From CAZRZN01 sp964604565 (GTDB lineage Bacteria; Pseudomonadota; Alphaproteobacteria; Rhodobacterales; Rhodobacteraceae), in contig CAZRZN010000040.1 of assembly GCA_964604565.1 (NCBI GenBank), forward strand, positions 1 to 23,780: 23,780 nucleotides of DNA. Direction: 5' to 3'. Positions 7,254-15,362 of this stretch are shown piece after piece. Below the pieces are notes generated by a model. It saw nothing but the letters and a program-made list of their open reading frames with translations, searched no databases and was not told the DNA's origin. The number at the start of each line of letters is the position of its first letter. Position 1 is the first letter of the stretch. The translations under genes were made by a program, and so were the position numbers.

Positions 7254-7820
7254 TCAGCCGTCCGTTTTGCGGATCAGGTAGTCCCCACCGCCACGGTTCA
7301 CGATTTTATAGTCTTGCTCTAACGTTTCACTATAAAGGGAATTTTCCATTTTTGCGAGCGCCAAGCGCAAATTGTCGCGAATTGAGTCACTTTGGCCATT
7401 GTCGAGCGCGAAGGCGCGGCGAAAGACCTCTGTTGCCTCGGGAGTCTCGCCCAACTCTATCAGCACGATCCCGAGGTTGTTCCATGCTTCGGGCCAATCC
7501 GGCTCTGCCTTTACGGCGCGGCGAAGAAGCGGTTCGGCCTGGTTCAATCGACCAAGCGCCATATTGGCAGAGCCGAGGGCCATCAGGACCTCGCCGGTCT
7601 GCCCCTGCTCGCCCGCCGCGCGGGTGAAGGACTCCAACGCGAGTTCGTATTGCCCGGCGGCCATCATCCGGTTGCCCACGATCAACCCGTCGACCGCCTC
7701 GCCACGCGGGTCCAGCGCGGGGGCAAAGGGCGATCCGCCGTCGTCGCGCGACAACGGGCCGCCAGCGGTGCAGGCGGCCAGTGTTACAAGGAGACTTGCG
7801 GCCCAAAGAGCCTGTTTCAT
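7254..7820 (-). CDS. tadD: TPR lipoprotein TadD
   Basis: The 188-residue product starts MKQALWAASLLVTLAAC, a lipoprotein signal with Cys17 as the lipidated residue. About three tetratricopeptide repeats follow (residues 45-155), including ALESFTRAAGEQGQTGEVL and WPEAWNNLGIVLIELGETPEA. It fits TadD, the outer-membrane pilotin-like lipoprotein of tad loci, and sits in the usual place after tadC. The start at 7820 is 4 bases after the tadC stop, so translation is probably coupled. The downstream TPR gene is longer and clearly different in sequence. Confidence 0.9.
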   Translation of the reverse strand: MKQALWAASLLVTLAACTAGGPLSRDDGGSPFAPALDPRGEAVDGLIVGNRMMAAGQYELALESFTRAAGEQGQTGEVLMALGSANMALGRLNQAEPLLRRAVKAEPDWPEAWNNLGIVLIELGETPEATEVFRRAFALDNGQSDSIRDNLRLALAKMENSLYSETLEQDYKIVNRGGGDYLIRKTDG

Positions 7821-7824
7821 GCTG

Positions 7825-8802
7825 TCATTGACCTGCGGCCATCGACCCCATTTCGGAAATGCCCACCGCAGAGGGGCCCACGAGGATGATCAAGAGCGGC
7901 GGCACTGTGAGCATCATAGTGGTCAAGGTCATCTTTGTCGGCAACTTGTTTGCCGCTTCTTCCGCGCGCATGACTCTTTTGTCACGCATTTCGGAGGCAT
8001 AGACTCGCAGCGCATCGGAAATCGAGGTGCCGAAGCTTTGCGCCTGATTGAGAACGGTGACAAAGGACGATACGTCCTGCAACCCGCAGCGTTCCGACAT
8101 GTCATTCAGAACCAGGCTTTTTTCCTTGCCGGCCTTCATCTCGTAACTGATGATCTGGTATTCTTCGGCCAGCGCCGGAAAGGATGACCGCAATTCCTGT
8201 CCGACACGGACGATCGATTGTTCCATCGACTGCCCGGCCTCGACACAGACCAGCATCATGTCGAGACTGTCGGGGAAACCCTGCTGTATCTGTTCCTTGC
8301 GCTTGTCGACGCGTTTGTTGACCCAATACTTTGGCGCGATGTAGCCAATGGCGCCCGGGCCGAGGATATACATGATCTTTTGCTGCATCGTCGCGGTTTC
8401 GGGCTCTACCATCAGAAGATAATACAGCACGCCCGCGCCAAGCAGCAGGATGGCCAGCACGAATTGGCTGAAATAGTAGATCTGCACCGCGTCTTTCGAC
8501 CGGTATCCCGCCTGCATCAGTTTGGTGCGGATCGCCGACAACTCCTGTGCGTTTTGCGGCTCCAGAAACTGCGCGTATTTGTTGAGTTTTTCGTTCTTCG
8601 ATCTTTCCCGAAGCACGGCGCGTGTGTCCGCATTCATGCGCTGTGAGCCGGAGTGCTTGAGTTTGTCGAGCGGGTCTGGCTTCGCGTTCAGGAACATCGG
8701 GATCGTGGCGACCAGCAATAGCGCCGCCAGTCCGGCGACCAGGATCAGCGGGCCTCCCGGACCAAGGAGATCGGTGATCATGGCGTTGAGCGTATCAAAC
8801 AT
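7825..8802 (-). CDS. tadC: Pilus assembly inner-membrane protein TadC
   Basis: TadC belongs to the GspF/type II secretion F family and forms, with TadB, the inner-membrane platform on which the CpaF ATPase acts. The 325-residue product has an N-terminal membrane segment (about 16-38), a pair near 115-160 (FVLAILLLGAGVLYYLLMV and a GPGAIGYIAP segment), a cytoplasmic F domain with FPDSLDMMLVCVEAG and SFGTSISDALRVYA, and a C-terminal segment near 295-315. The length fits the family. The start at 8802 has GAGGA nine bases upstream and lies 12 bases after the tadB stop. Confidence 0.94.
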   Translation of the reverse strand: MFDTLNAMITDLLGPGGPLILVAGLAALLLVATIPMFLNAKPDPLDKLKHSGSQRMNADTRAVLRERSKNEKLNKYAQFLEPQNAQELSAIRTKLMQAGYRSKDAVQIYYFSQFVLAILLLGAGVLYYLLMVEPETATMQQKIMYILGPGAIGYIAPKYWVNKRVDKRKEQIQQGFPDSLDMMLVCVEAGQSMEQSIVRVGQELRSSFPALAEEYQIISYEMKAGKEKSLVLNDMSERCGLQDVSSFVTVLNQAQSFGTSISDALRVYASEMRDKRVMRAEEAANKLPTKMTLTTMMLTVPPLLIILVGPSAVGISEMGSMAAGQ

Positions 8803-8814
8803 GCGAATCGTTCC

Positions 8815-9780
8815 TCAGACCTTGATGTTGACCAGCCACCGCATGACGATCATGTTCGCGACGAGCATGATACCGACGATGAAGCAGGCGGGTATGAACC
8901 ATGGGTGGTCAAGCACTTCGTCGTAATAATCCGGCTTTGCCACCTGAATGAAGATCAGTGCGCCGACCGGAAAACCTGACAGGAACTTGCCGGACCATTG
9001 CGCCTCTGCTGTGATGGCCTTGACCCTGCGAAACAGGCGGAACCGGGCGCGGATCACTTTCGCAAGACCTTCGAGGATCTCGGCAAGGTTGCCGCCGGCT
9101 TGCTGTTGGATCGTCACGGCGACCGCAAGAAAGCGAAGATCCTGCATGTCCAGCCGCTCCGCCATATGTTTCAAGGCCTCGCCCACATCGCGGCCATAGG
9201 TGGATTCGTCGGCGATGATGCCGAATTCCGTTGCGAGGGGATCCTTGAGTTCCTTGGACACGATCGCGATGGCGGAGCTGAACGGATGGCCGACCCGCAG
9301 GGAGCGCACCATGAGTTCGACGGCATCGGGCAGTTGCTCCTCGATCATGCCAAGGCGCTTTTTCGCGCGGTGACTGACCCAGAAATAGACCCCGCCGATG
9401 CCCATGCCCGCTGACATCACCGCCCGCACCGCCGCGCTGGCCTGCGTGCCGATCGACAGGCCGACAAAGGCAAAGACCGATGCTGCGACCATCACGAGGA
9501 TCAATTGTTGCGGCGTAAAGGCAAGCGCCGCCTTCTGCGCCTTGTCCGCCAGCATCGAATAGAGCGGCAGGGACCGGCTTTTCATGTGCTGGTCCATCTC
9601 CTTGCGGAGCTTTGCAAGCACGTCCTCTCGCCGCTCGCCCTTGTCGAGCATCTCGAGACGACGATTCACCCGGTTGGTCAGGCTGATCGACTTGCCGAAG
9701 GCCACAAGGTAGACCCCGTTGACCAGCGCCAGAACGCCGAGGAAGATCGCCCCATAGATGATCGGTTCTGCGGTCAACAT
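8815..9780 (-). CDS. tadB: Pilus assembly inner-membrane protein TadB
   Basis: TadB is the second GspF-family membrane protein of the Tad pilus platform. The 321-residue product has an N-terminal membrane segment (residues 6-28), two segments near 90-140, the F domain with QLPDAVELMVRSLRVGHPF and the conserved TIQQQAGGNLAEILE, and a C-terminal pair of segments. Gene order cpaF-tadB-tadC is the standard one. The start at 9780 is 5 bases after the cpaF stop, which points to coupled translation. Confidence 0.94.
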   Translation of the reverse strand: MLTAEPIIYGAIFLGVLALVNGVYLVAFGKSISLTNRVNRRLEMLDKGERREDVLAKLRKEMDQHMKSRSLPLYSMLADKAQKAALAFTPQQLILVMVAASVFAFVGLSIGTQASAAVRAVMSAGMGIGGVYFWVSHRAKKRLGMIEEQLPDAVELMVRSLRVGHPFSSAIAIVSKELKDPLATEFGIIADESTYGRDVGEALKHMAERLDMQDLRFLAVAVTIQQQAGGNLAEILEGLAKVIRARFRLFRRVKAITAEAQWSGKFLSGFPVGALIFIQVAKPDYYDEVLDHPWFIPACFIVGIMLVANMIVMRWLVNIKV

Positions 9781-9785
9781 GGGTG

Positions 9786-11228
9786 TTACTCCGGTCTGAA
9801 GGGTTCATAGATCGACGCGGGCACGTCAAAGCCCCACATGCGGAACCGCTCTGAAAAGGCGCTGCGCACACCGGTGGCGGTGAAATGGCCGATAATCTTG
9901 TTGTCTGGTGTCAATCCGACGCGCTGGTAGCGGAAAATCTCCTGCATCGAGATGACATCGCCTTCCATCCCCGTGATCTCCGTGATGGAGACCATGCGCC
10001 GGGAGCCGTCCTGAAGACGGGACGCCTGAACGATGAGATTGACGGCGCTCGCGATCTGGCTGCGCATCGCCTTCAGCGGCATCTCGATCCCGGCCATCGC
10101 GATCATGTTTTCCAGTCGCGCCACGCCGTCTCGCGCGGAGTTGGCGTGGATCGTGGTCATGGACCCGTCGTGGCCGGTGTTCATCGCCTGAAGCATGTCG
10201 ATGACTTCCTCGCCGCGCGTCTCGCCGACGATGATGCGGTCAGGGCGCATCCGCAGCGCGTTCTTGAGACAATCGCGCGGGGTCACGGCGCCTTTGCCCT
10301 CGACGTTCGGCGGACGGCTTTCCATGCGGCCCACATGGGACTGCTGCAATTGAAGTTCTGCGGTATCCTCGATCGTCAGGATGCGTTCGGCATCGTCGAT
10401 GAAGGAGGACAGGGCGTTAAGCGTGGTCGTCTTGCCCGAGCCGGTTCCGCCTGAAACGATGATGTTCAGACGCGTCGCCACCGCGGCCTGAAGGTAGACG
10501 GCCATTTCCTCGGTGAAGGCGCCGAATTCCACCAGATCGTCGATGCCAAGCTTGTCTTTCTTGAACTTACGGATGGAGACGAGGCTCCCGTCGATGGCGA
10601 CCGGCGGCACCATCGCATTGAAACGCGATCCGTCCGACAGTCGCGCGTCGACATAGGGGTTCGATTCATCGACCCGCCGACCGACGGCCGACACGATCTT
10701 GTCGATGATCCGCATCAGGTGACGTTCGTCCTTGAAGGTCACGTCCGACAGCGTCAGCTTGCCGTTCTGTTCGATGAAAATCTGCTGCGGCCCGTTTACC
10801 AGGATATCAGAGATGCTTTCATCCTTGAGCAGGGGCTCCAGCGGGCCGAGGCCCTTAACCTCGTCGTAAAGATCGGCCATCATGGATCGCCGCTCGTCCC
10901 GGTTCAGGACGACACCCTTTTCCTGCAAGGTCTCCTGCGCGATGGAACTGATTTCCTCGCGCAGCTCATTTTCCGTTGCCTGATCCAGGGCCGCGAGATT
11001 GAGGTTTTCCAGCAGGGCGCGGTGCAATTCCAGCTTGATTTCGGAAAGCCGCTCCTTGCGCTTTTTCTCCTTGTCGACCGGCGCGGCCTTGGCTGCGCTG
11101 TCAGGTTTCTTTCGCCGGACGGCGCTGGGCGACGCGGTCTGCAATGCAGACGGGGACATCGGCGCCTTCGGTGCCAGATTGACCGGTGTGGCGTCGGGGG
11201 TCGCGGATTTCTTGTATCGAGAAAACAT
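9786..11228 (-). CDS. cpaF: Pilus assembly ATPase CpaF/TadA
   Basis: CpaF (TadA) is the cytoplasmic secretion ATPase of the VirB11/GspE class that powers Flp pilus assembly. The 480-residue product starts with a low-complexity Ala/Pro/Lys-rich region (1-60), then a helical N-domain (LGPLEPLLKDESISDILVNG, a family hallmark). The ATPase core has Walker A GGTGSGKTTT at 260-269, an Asp box with TIEDTAELQL, a Walker B region RPDRIIVGETRG and the histidine box TGHDGSMTTIHANS. The start at 11228 has GAGGA about 6 bases upstream, and the gap from cpaE is only 14 bases. Confidence 0.97.
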   Translation of the reverse strand: MFSRYKKSATPDATPVNLAPKAPMSPSALQTASPSAVRRKKPDSAAKAAPVDKEKKRKERLSEIKLELHRALLENLNLAALDQATENELREEISSIAQETLQEKGVVLNRDERRSMMADLYDEVKGLGPLEPLLKDESISDILVNGPQQIFIEQNGKLTLSDVTFKDERHLMRIIDKIVSAVGRRVDESNPYVDARLSDGSRFNAMVPPVAIDGSLVSIRKFKKDKLGIDDLVEFGAFTEEMAVYLQAAVATRLNIIVSGGTGSGKTTTLNALSSFIDDAERILTIEDTAELQLQQSHVGRMESRPPNVEGKGAVTPRDCLKNALRMRPDRIIVGETRGEEVIDMLQAMNTGHDGSMTTIHANSARDGVARLENMIAMAGIEMPLKAMRSQIASAVNLIVQASRLQDGSRRMVSITEITGMEGDVISMQEIFRYQRVGLTPDNKIIGHFTATGVRSAFSERFRMWGFDVPASIYEPFRPE

Positions 11229-11242
11229 GATTGTCCTCGTGA

Positions 11243-12490
11243 TCAGGCAGCTTCGGCATCGGAGTCACCGATGGCGTTAAGCTGCTGGGCAAGCTTGACG
11301 ATTTCCCGTCGCAACGGGTTCTTGGCGGCATGGCTGGCAAGGGGCAGTCCGTGGTCGCAGGCCTGCATGACGGCCCGGCCGCCGTCGGGCAGCTGCACAT
11401 CCAGTGAAATTCCCAGACTGTCGGCAAGCCGCTTGACGCGGCTCTTGCCCTGCAAATCGGTGAATTTCGGCGCCCTGTTGAGCACAAAGCGGATCTTGTC
11501 GAATGGCAATTCTTCGGATTGCAGCGCCCGTTTGAGGCGGAGCGTGTTCTGTGCGGACCGCATGTCCAACTCCAGCATCGCGAAATAAAGCTGGGCTTCC
11601 TGCAAGACGGTCTCGGTCCATTGCACCAGCGTGGTGGGCATATCGAGGATCACGTAATCGAAATGTTCGCGCGTGATATCGAGCAGTTTCTTGATCTCCG
11701 TGGGTCCGATGAAATCCAGCGGCAGGATATCCGAGGGTGCCGTGAGCACCTGCATCTTGTCCTCGAAGCTGACCAACGCCTGTCCGAAACTGTCCCCGTC
11801 CATCGCCTCGATGTCCGACAGGGTCTCGAACACCGCCTCGCGGCGCGGCAGGTCCAGGTAGGTCGCGACGGACCCGAACTGAAGGCCAAGGTCGATCAGG
11901 CAGGTCTTGGGGTGTTTTTCCTTGCCGCTCATCGCGAGCTCATATGCGAGGTTCACCGCCAGTGTCGTCGCGCCGACACCTCCGGCCACTCCCTGCACCG
12001 CAATCAGAACGCCGTCGCCTCCGCCCGAAAGTTTGACCCCCTCGGCGCCAGAAGCAGTCGCGGGCACGGTTGTGGCCGGCGGTGGTTGTCGCAGCCGATC
12101 GAGCGCAGAGGCAAGTTCGCCTTCCGGCAAGGGGTAGGGGACAAATTCGTTCGCGCCGTCGCGCAGGAGCTGATGCAGAGATGCCGGGGTCACGTCCTCG
12201 GCGATCAGGATCACCTTCACCCCGTTTGCCCTGGCGGTGCGGATGATGCTGCTTAGAAGCGCCAGTTCCGGCTCGTCGATCGAATCGATTGCCATGGCCA
12301 CGAATTCCAGCGACGCGGAGTCAGGTTGATTGAGAAAGGCGGTTGCCTCCTCGAACCCGAGATCGCCCCAGGCTTCGCCGAGAAGGGCCTCCATATCGTC
12401 GATCAACAAGTCGAAATTCTGGACATCACGGCTGATCGTGCAGGCCAGGATTGGCACCGGATCCGCTTGTTGAGATGTCATCGTCGTCAT
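11243..12490 (-). CDS. cpaE: Pilus assembly protein CpaE/TadZ (MinD/ParA-like)
   Basis: CpaE (TadZ) places the pilus machinery in the cell. The 415-residue product has an N-terminal receiver-like domain (about 10-135), a Pro/Ala linker, and a MinD/ParA-type domain from about 158 with the P-loop GVAGGVGATT (167-176), CLIDLGLQFGS and YVILDMPTT. Both lysines of the usual KGGVGKTT are replaced by alanine, so ATP hydrolysis may be weak or absent; TadZ proteins are known for atypical P-loops. The ATG at 12490 has AAGGA eight bases upstream. The frame stays open to 12697, but that extension has no family resemblance. A 520-bp gap precedes the gene, so it may have its own promoter. Confidence 0.92.
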   Translation of the reverse strand: MTTMTSQQADPVPILACTISRDVQNFDLLIDDMEALLGEAWGDLGFEEATAFLNQPDSASLEFVAMAIDSIDEPELALLSSIIRTARANGVKVILIAEDVTPASLHQLLRDGANEFVPYPLPEGELASALDRLRQPPPATTVPATASGAEGVKLSGGGDGVLIAVQGVAGGVGATTLAVNLAYELAMSGKEKHPKTCLIDLGLQFGSVATYLDLPRREAVFETLSDIEAMDGDSFGQALVSFEDKMQVLTAPSDILPLDFIGPTEIKKLLDITREHFDYVILDMPTTLVQWTETVLQEAQLYFAMLELDMRSAQNTLRLKRALQSEELPFDKIRFVLNRAPKFTDLQGKSRVKRLADSLGISLDVQLPDGGRAVMQACDHGLPLASHAAKNPLRREIVKLAQQLNAIGDSDAEAA

Positions 12491-12775
12491 GCCTGTTGTC
12501 CTTTTCTCCGTGCCGGATCGGAGAGACACCGCGCAATTCCCTGCGCTTATCCCCCTGTGCGCGACTCGAAGAGGCGCACGCACTCGTTCTTTGATCCGAC
12601 ATTCCCCCACAAAGAGGGCAACATTTGGGCCAAAAAATCGAAATTGTACGTTGAACGGGGACTGACTGCGGCTCGACTGGGGCGCCATGTGACACAAAGG
12701 AGGTGCCTCCGGCTGGAAAACCGGGTTTGATCCATAGGGAGGTGTTATTGTTGCGGCGTGGCAAACGGTCTATAG

Positions 12776-12792
12776 AAAAACCGCTTTCGCGG
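12776..12792 (-). terminator. Weak terminator-like hairpin upstream of cpaE
   Basis: On the minus strand CCGC-GAAA-GCGG is followed by TTTTT. The stem is only 4 bp, but the GNRA tetraloop and T run resemble an intrinsic terminator. It lies about 220 bases after the OmpA-family gene and 286 bases before cpaE. Confidence 0.35.
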
Positions 12793-12960
12793 GTCTGAGC
12801 GCCAAGACACGCCGCTGCGCCGAGACACCGATGGTGTCCGCGTGCGTGATGCGCTGTCAAGAAATGTTCGATTGTGGCGAAGGGCAGTGTCGGACCGGCG
12901 GTTTGCGCATGGCCGTATCCGCGATCGGGGCCTCCGTGCAGATCGTCACCGGGAGGGCCC

Positions 12961-12990
12961 GGTATCAGGCGTCCTTTCAGGACGGATACC
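12961..12990 (-). terminator. Stem-loop after the OmpA-family gene
   Basis: The two-part stem pairs GGTATC (12961-12966) with GATACC (12985-12990) and, inside, GTCCT (12971-12975) with AGGAC (12979-12983) around TTC. It lies 20 bases after the stop of the OmpA-family gene on the minus strand. There is no T tract, so it may stabilise the 3' end of the transcript rather than terminate it. Confidence 0.45.
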
Positions 12991-13010
12991 GTGAAACCGC
13001 TGTCCGATCT

Positions 13011-13664
13011 TTACTGTGTTATCGCAAGGTCCTGACCCTGGATGCTGGACAGGCCAGACGGCGCTTCGGCACTGTTCACATATTCGCGATAGATGACTTC
13101 GGCGTATTTGCCATCCAGCACCGTCGGGTGGCTGGCGACAAAGCCGGAGACTTCGGTCACGGTCCGGCGATTGCGTCGCTCGCGGCCTTCGGTGACGATC
13201 AGGGGCTGGGTCTCACCAAAGGAAACCATTGCCTCCAGTCGTGACCGGTCAATGCCTTGGGAAACCAGAAACGTCACGACGGCATTTGCGCGGCGCAGGC
13301 CGAGGCTCTTGTTGTAGGATGCGTTGCCGACCTTGTCCGTATGACCGTAGACGCGGAACCGCACTTCGGGAAACTGGCGGATCCAGCGCGCCTGTTCCCG
13401 CAGCGTATCTACCGCGCCACGGTCCAGCGTTGCGCTGTTGAAGGCGAAATTGACCGTGGTCAGCACTTCGGCCGCAAATCGTTGGGACAGATCGTAGACG
13501 TATCGTTTCTCACCGGTCATGACTTGCTGGTTGTTCATGGTGGCATTGCCGAAATGCCCGGTGTCGATCAGCGCGCCCGCCTGCCGGTCAAAACCTTCCG
13601 GCGCCTTGTTGCAACCGGAAATCAAGAGGCCCATTGCAAGGGCGGTAAGGGGGAGCCTGATCAT
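13011..13664 (-). CDS. OmpA-family lipoprotein in the cpaD position
   Basis: The 217-residue product has a lipoprotein signal with lipobox LISGC (Cys18) and a C-terminal OmpA-like peptidoglycan-binding domain with VNFAFNSATLD, RVYGHTDKVGNASYN and LGLRRANAVVTFL. It should be anchored in the outer membrane and hold the pilus secretin to the cell wall. It takes the place between cpaC and cpaE where Caulobacter has cpaD, also a lipoprotein gene. The start at 13664 has AGAGG seven bases upstream. An ATG at 13679 overlapping the cpaC stop (TGATG) is a real alternative that adds five residues, MQRRT. Either way translation is probably coupled to cpaC. Confidence 0.88.
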   Translation of the reverse strand: MIRLPLTALAMGLLISGCNKAPEGFDRQAGALIDTGHFGNATMNNQQVMTGEKRYVYDLSQRFAAEVLTTVNFAFNSATLDRGAVDTLREQARWIRQFPEVRFRVYGHTDKVGNASYNKSLGLRRANAVVTFLVSQGIDRSRLEAMVSFGETQPLIVTEGRERRNRRTVTEVSGFVASHPTVLDGKYAEVIYREYVNSAEAPSGLSSIQGQDLAITQ

Positions 13665-13678
13665 CGTTCGCCTCTGCA

Positions 13679-15118
13679 TCAGTCCATCACATAGCCGTAG
13701 GACCCGGTGAAATCCTGCTTGGCCACTTCGCCCGCGGCGCCGGATTTGGGTCTTTGTGCGTTCTGTCCCGGCTCGCCTGCGACGCGGCCGAACAAGAACA
13801 GGTCGCGTTCCGTGGGAGGGACAACCCGGTCGGTCGGCATGGCGAGGTATTCGCCACGGGTCGGGGTCACCAGATGCGGTGTCACGATGATCACCAGTTC
13901 CGATTGCGACCGTTCGAACTCCGCGCTGCGGAAAAGCGCGCCAAGCACGGGAACGTCACCAAGCCAGGGCAGCTGGGCGTTCACGTCGGTGAAATCATCC
14001 ATCAGCAAGCCCGCGATGGCAAAGCTTTCGCCGTCGCGTAGTTCCACCGTTGTGGATGTTTCCCGCCGCCGGAACCCGTCGACCCGGATGTCGTTGAGCT
14101 GGATGGAATTGTTGGTGTCGATCGAGGAGACCGCCGCTTCCAGCTCAAGGTTGATCAGATCGCCGTCAACGACCCGCGGGATGAAGTTCAATTCGACGCC
14201 AAAGGGTTTGTATTCGATGGTGACAGTGTTGTTTTGCTGGCTCACCGGAATGGGATATTCACCGCCGGCCAGAAATTTCGCCTCTTGTCCGGACAAGGCG
14301 GTCAGGTTCGGCTCTGCCAGTGTGCGAACGACGCCCTTGCGTTCCAGCGATTCGAGCATGATGCCCACCTCGAGCCCGCCGGCGTTGAACCCGAGGAGCA
14401 CCGCGCCCTCGATCCCGGTTGCTTGTGGCGTCAGTTTGTCCGCCACCGCATCGACGGCCGCCTGCGAGGCGGCATTTCCGGTGCCCAGCTCCAGACCCAC
14501 ATCGCCGCCAAGCACAGAACCGCCAGTCGCCAGCGATGTGCGCAGCAGTTTTGCGGCTGTGCGCTCCATCTCGGCAAAGCGGACCTTGAGCATGACTTGC
14601 TGGACACCGCCGACCGCCATGAGATTCGATACGCGGTCAGGCGCATAGCGCTGCGCCAGGTCCAGCGCCCGTTGCATCCGCTGAGTCGATGAGATCGTGC
14701 CAGACAGGACGATCCCGTCGTTGGCGGTCCGCACCTCGATCTTTTCGTCTGGGAGGATCTGGCGCAGACGTTCCTTGAACTCCGAAACATCCGGCGACAC
14801 GCGGATATCCACATTGGTGATCAACTGGCCCGCCGCATCGAGAATGGTCAGGGTCGTCGTCCCCGGCGCCTTGCCCAATACGTAGATGTTGCGATCGGAC
14901 AGCGATGAAATGTCCGCAATCGCCGGGTTGGCGATCGAGAGTTCAGCGAAAGGGGTTTCGCTTTCCACCACCAGTGCCCGGTTCATGGACACATTCAGAA
15001 TGGATTGCGTCCCGTTGCGCAGCACACGAAGTTCCTCGGCCTGAGCCGGCACCGCGATCCCTGCAGAAACGATAGACAGACCCACAAGGGCCGCCTTCAG
15101 ATACTTGTCGATTTTCAT
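13679..15118 (-). CDS. cpaC: Outer-membrane secretin CpaC/RcpA
   Basis: CpaC forms the outer-membrane ring through which the Flp pilus passes. The 479-residue product has a signal peptide cleaved after VPAQA (near residue 27), an N-terminal pilus/secretin N-domain (FAELSIANPAIADISSLSDRNIYVLG), a BON-like stretch (GIVLSGTISSTQRMQRALDLA) and the secretin core with FLAGGEYPIPV and GDVPVLGALFRS, the latter matching the secretin signature. A Ser/Gly-rich tail follows TPHLVTP. The ATG at 15118 has GAGAGG about nine bases upstream; the open frame to 15307 lacks support. A strong terminator lies in the 244-bp gap separating it from cpaB. Confidence 0.95.
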   Translation of the reverse strand: MKIDKYLKAALVGLSIVSAGIAVPAQAEELRVLRNGTQSILNVSMNRALVVESETPFAELSIANPAIADISSLSDRNIYVLGKAPGTTTLTILDAAGQLITNVDIRVSPDVSEFKERLRQILPDEKIEVRTANDGIVLSGTISSTQRMQRALDLAQRYAPDRVSNLMAVGGVQQVMLKVRFAEMERTAAKLLRTSLATGGSVLGGDVGLELGTGNAASQAAVDAVADKLTPQATGIEGAVLLGFNAGGLEVGIMLESLERKGVVRTLAEPNLTALSGQEAKFLAGGEYPIPVSQQNNTVTIEYKPFGVELNFIPRVVDGDLINLELEAAVSSIDTNNSIQLNDIRVDGFRRRETSTTVELRDGESFAIAGLLMDDFTDVNAQLPWLGDVPVLGALFRSAEFERSQSELVIIVTPHLVTPTRGEYLAMPTDRVVPPTERDLFLFGRVAGEPGQNAQRPKSGAAGEVAKQDFTGSYGYVMD

Positions 15119-15268
15119 GTGACCTGCCTCTCGATCACGCCTCGGTTGCAGGTCTCGTGCCTGCCTTTGAGCCGACACTGTGGCATTTTGTGATTTATTG
15201 CAAGAATCAAAGGGTTCGACGAAAGTATTTATGTGGACAACTCGCAACAGACGACAGGGAATCGCAAG

Positions 15269-15297
15269 AAAAATGACCCCTGCAAAGACAGGGGTCA
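15269..15297 (-). terminator. Strong intrinsic terminator between cpaB and cpaC
   Basis: On the minus strand TGACCCCTG and CAGGGGTCA form a perfect 9-bp stem (15289-15297 with 15274-15282) around a 6-base loop, directly followed by TTTTT (15269-15273) and then C. This is a textbook Rho-independent terminator, 66 bases after the cpaB stop and 151 bases before the cpaC start. Confidence 0.9.
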
Positions 15298-15362
15298 GAG
15301 GCAACAACGATATGAAATGCCAGACAAATTATCTCATTCGGCTTGCAATCAGCGGTTGTGAG

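Larger units (their letters stand above)
12491..13010. other. 520-bp gap upstream of cpaE
   Basis: No gene is supported here. Minus-strand frames are open (12547-12735, 12426-12860) but have no ribosome binding site or recognisable sequence. The stretch holds several inverted repeats: 12961-12990, GACACC-GAT-GGTGTC at 12824-12838, GGAGG-TG-CCTCC at 12699-12710, and a short GAAA-loop hairpin with a T run at 12776-12792. Two strong Shine-Dalgarno-like plus-strand sites occur at 12696-12705 and 12736-12744, followed only by very short frames. A TTGACA box at about 12858-12863 on the minus strand has no good -10 partner. This is probably the leader and control region of cpaE. Confidence 0.5.

Noticed and set aside
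12426..12860. Minus-strand frames upstream of and overlapping the cpaE start
   Set aside because: No ribosome binding site, no family resemblance, low-complexity composition; all minus frames happen to be open in this GC-rich gap.
13707..14648. Plus-strand frame of 313 codons opposite cpaC
   Set aside because: Antisense shadow of the secretin gene; composition is Ser/Pro/Arg-rich noise with no ribosome binding site.
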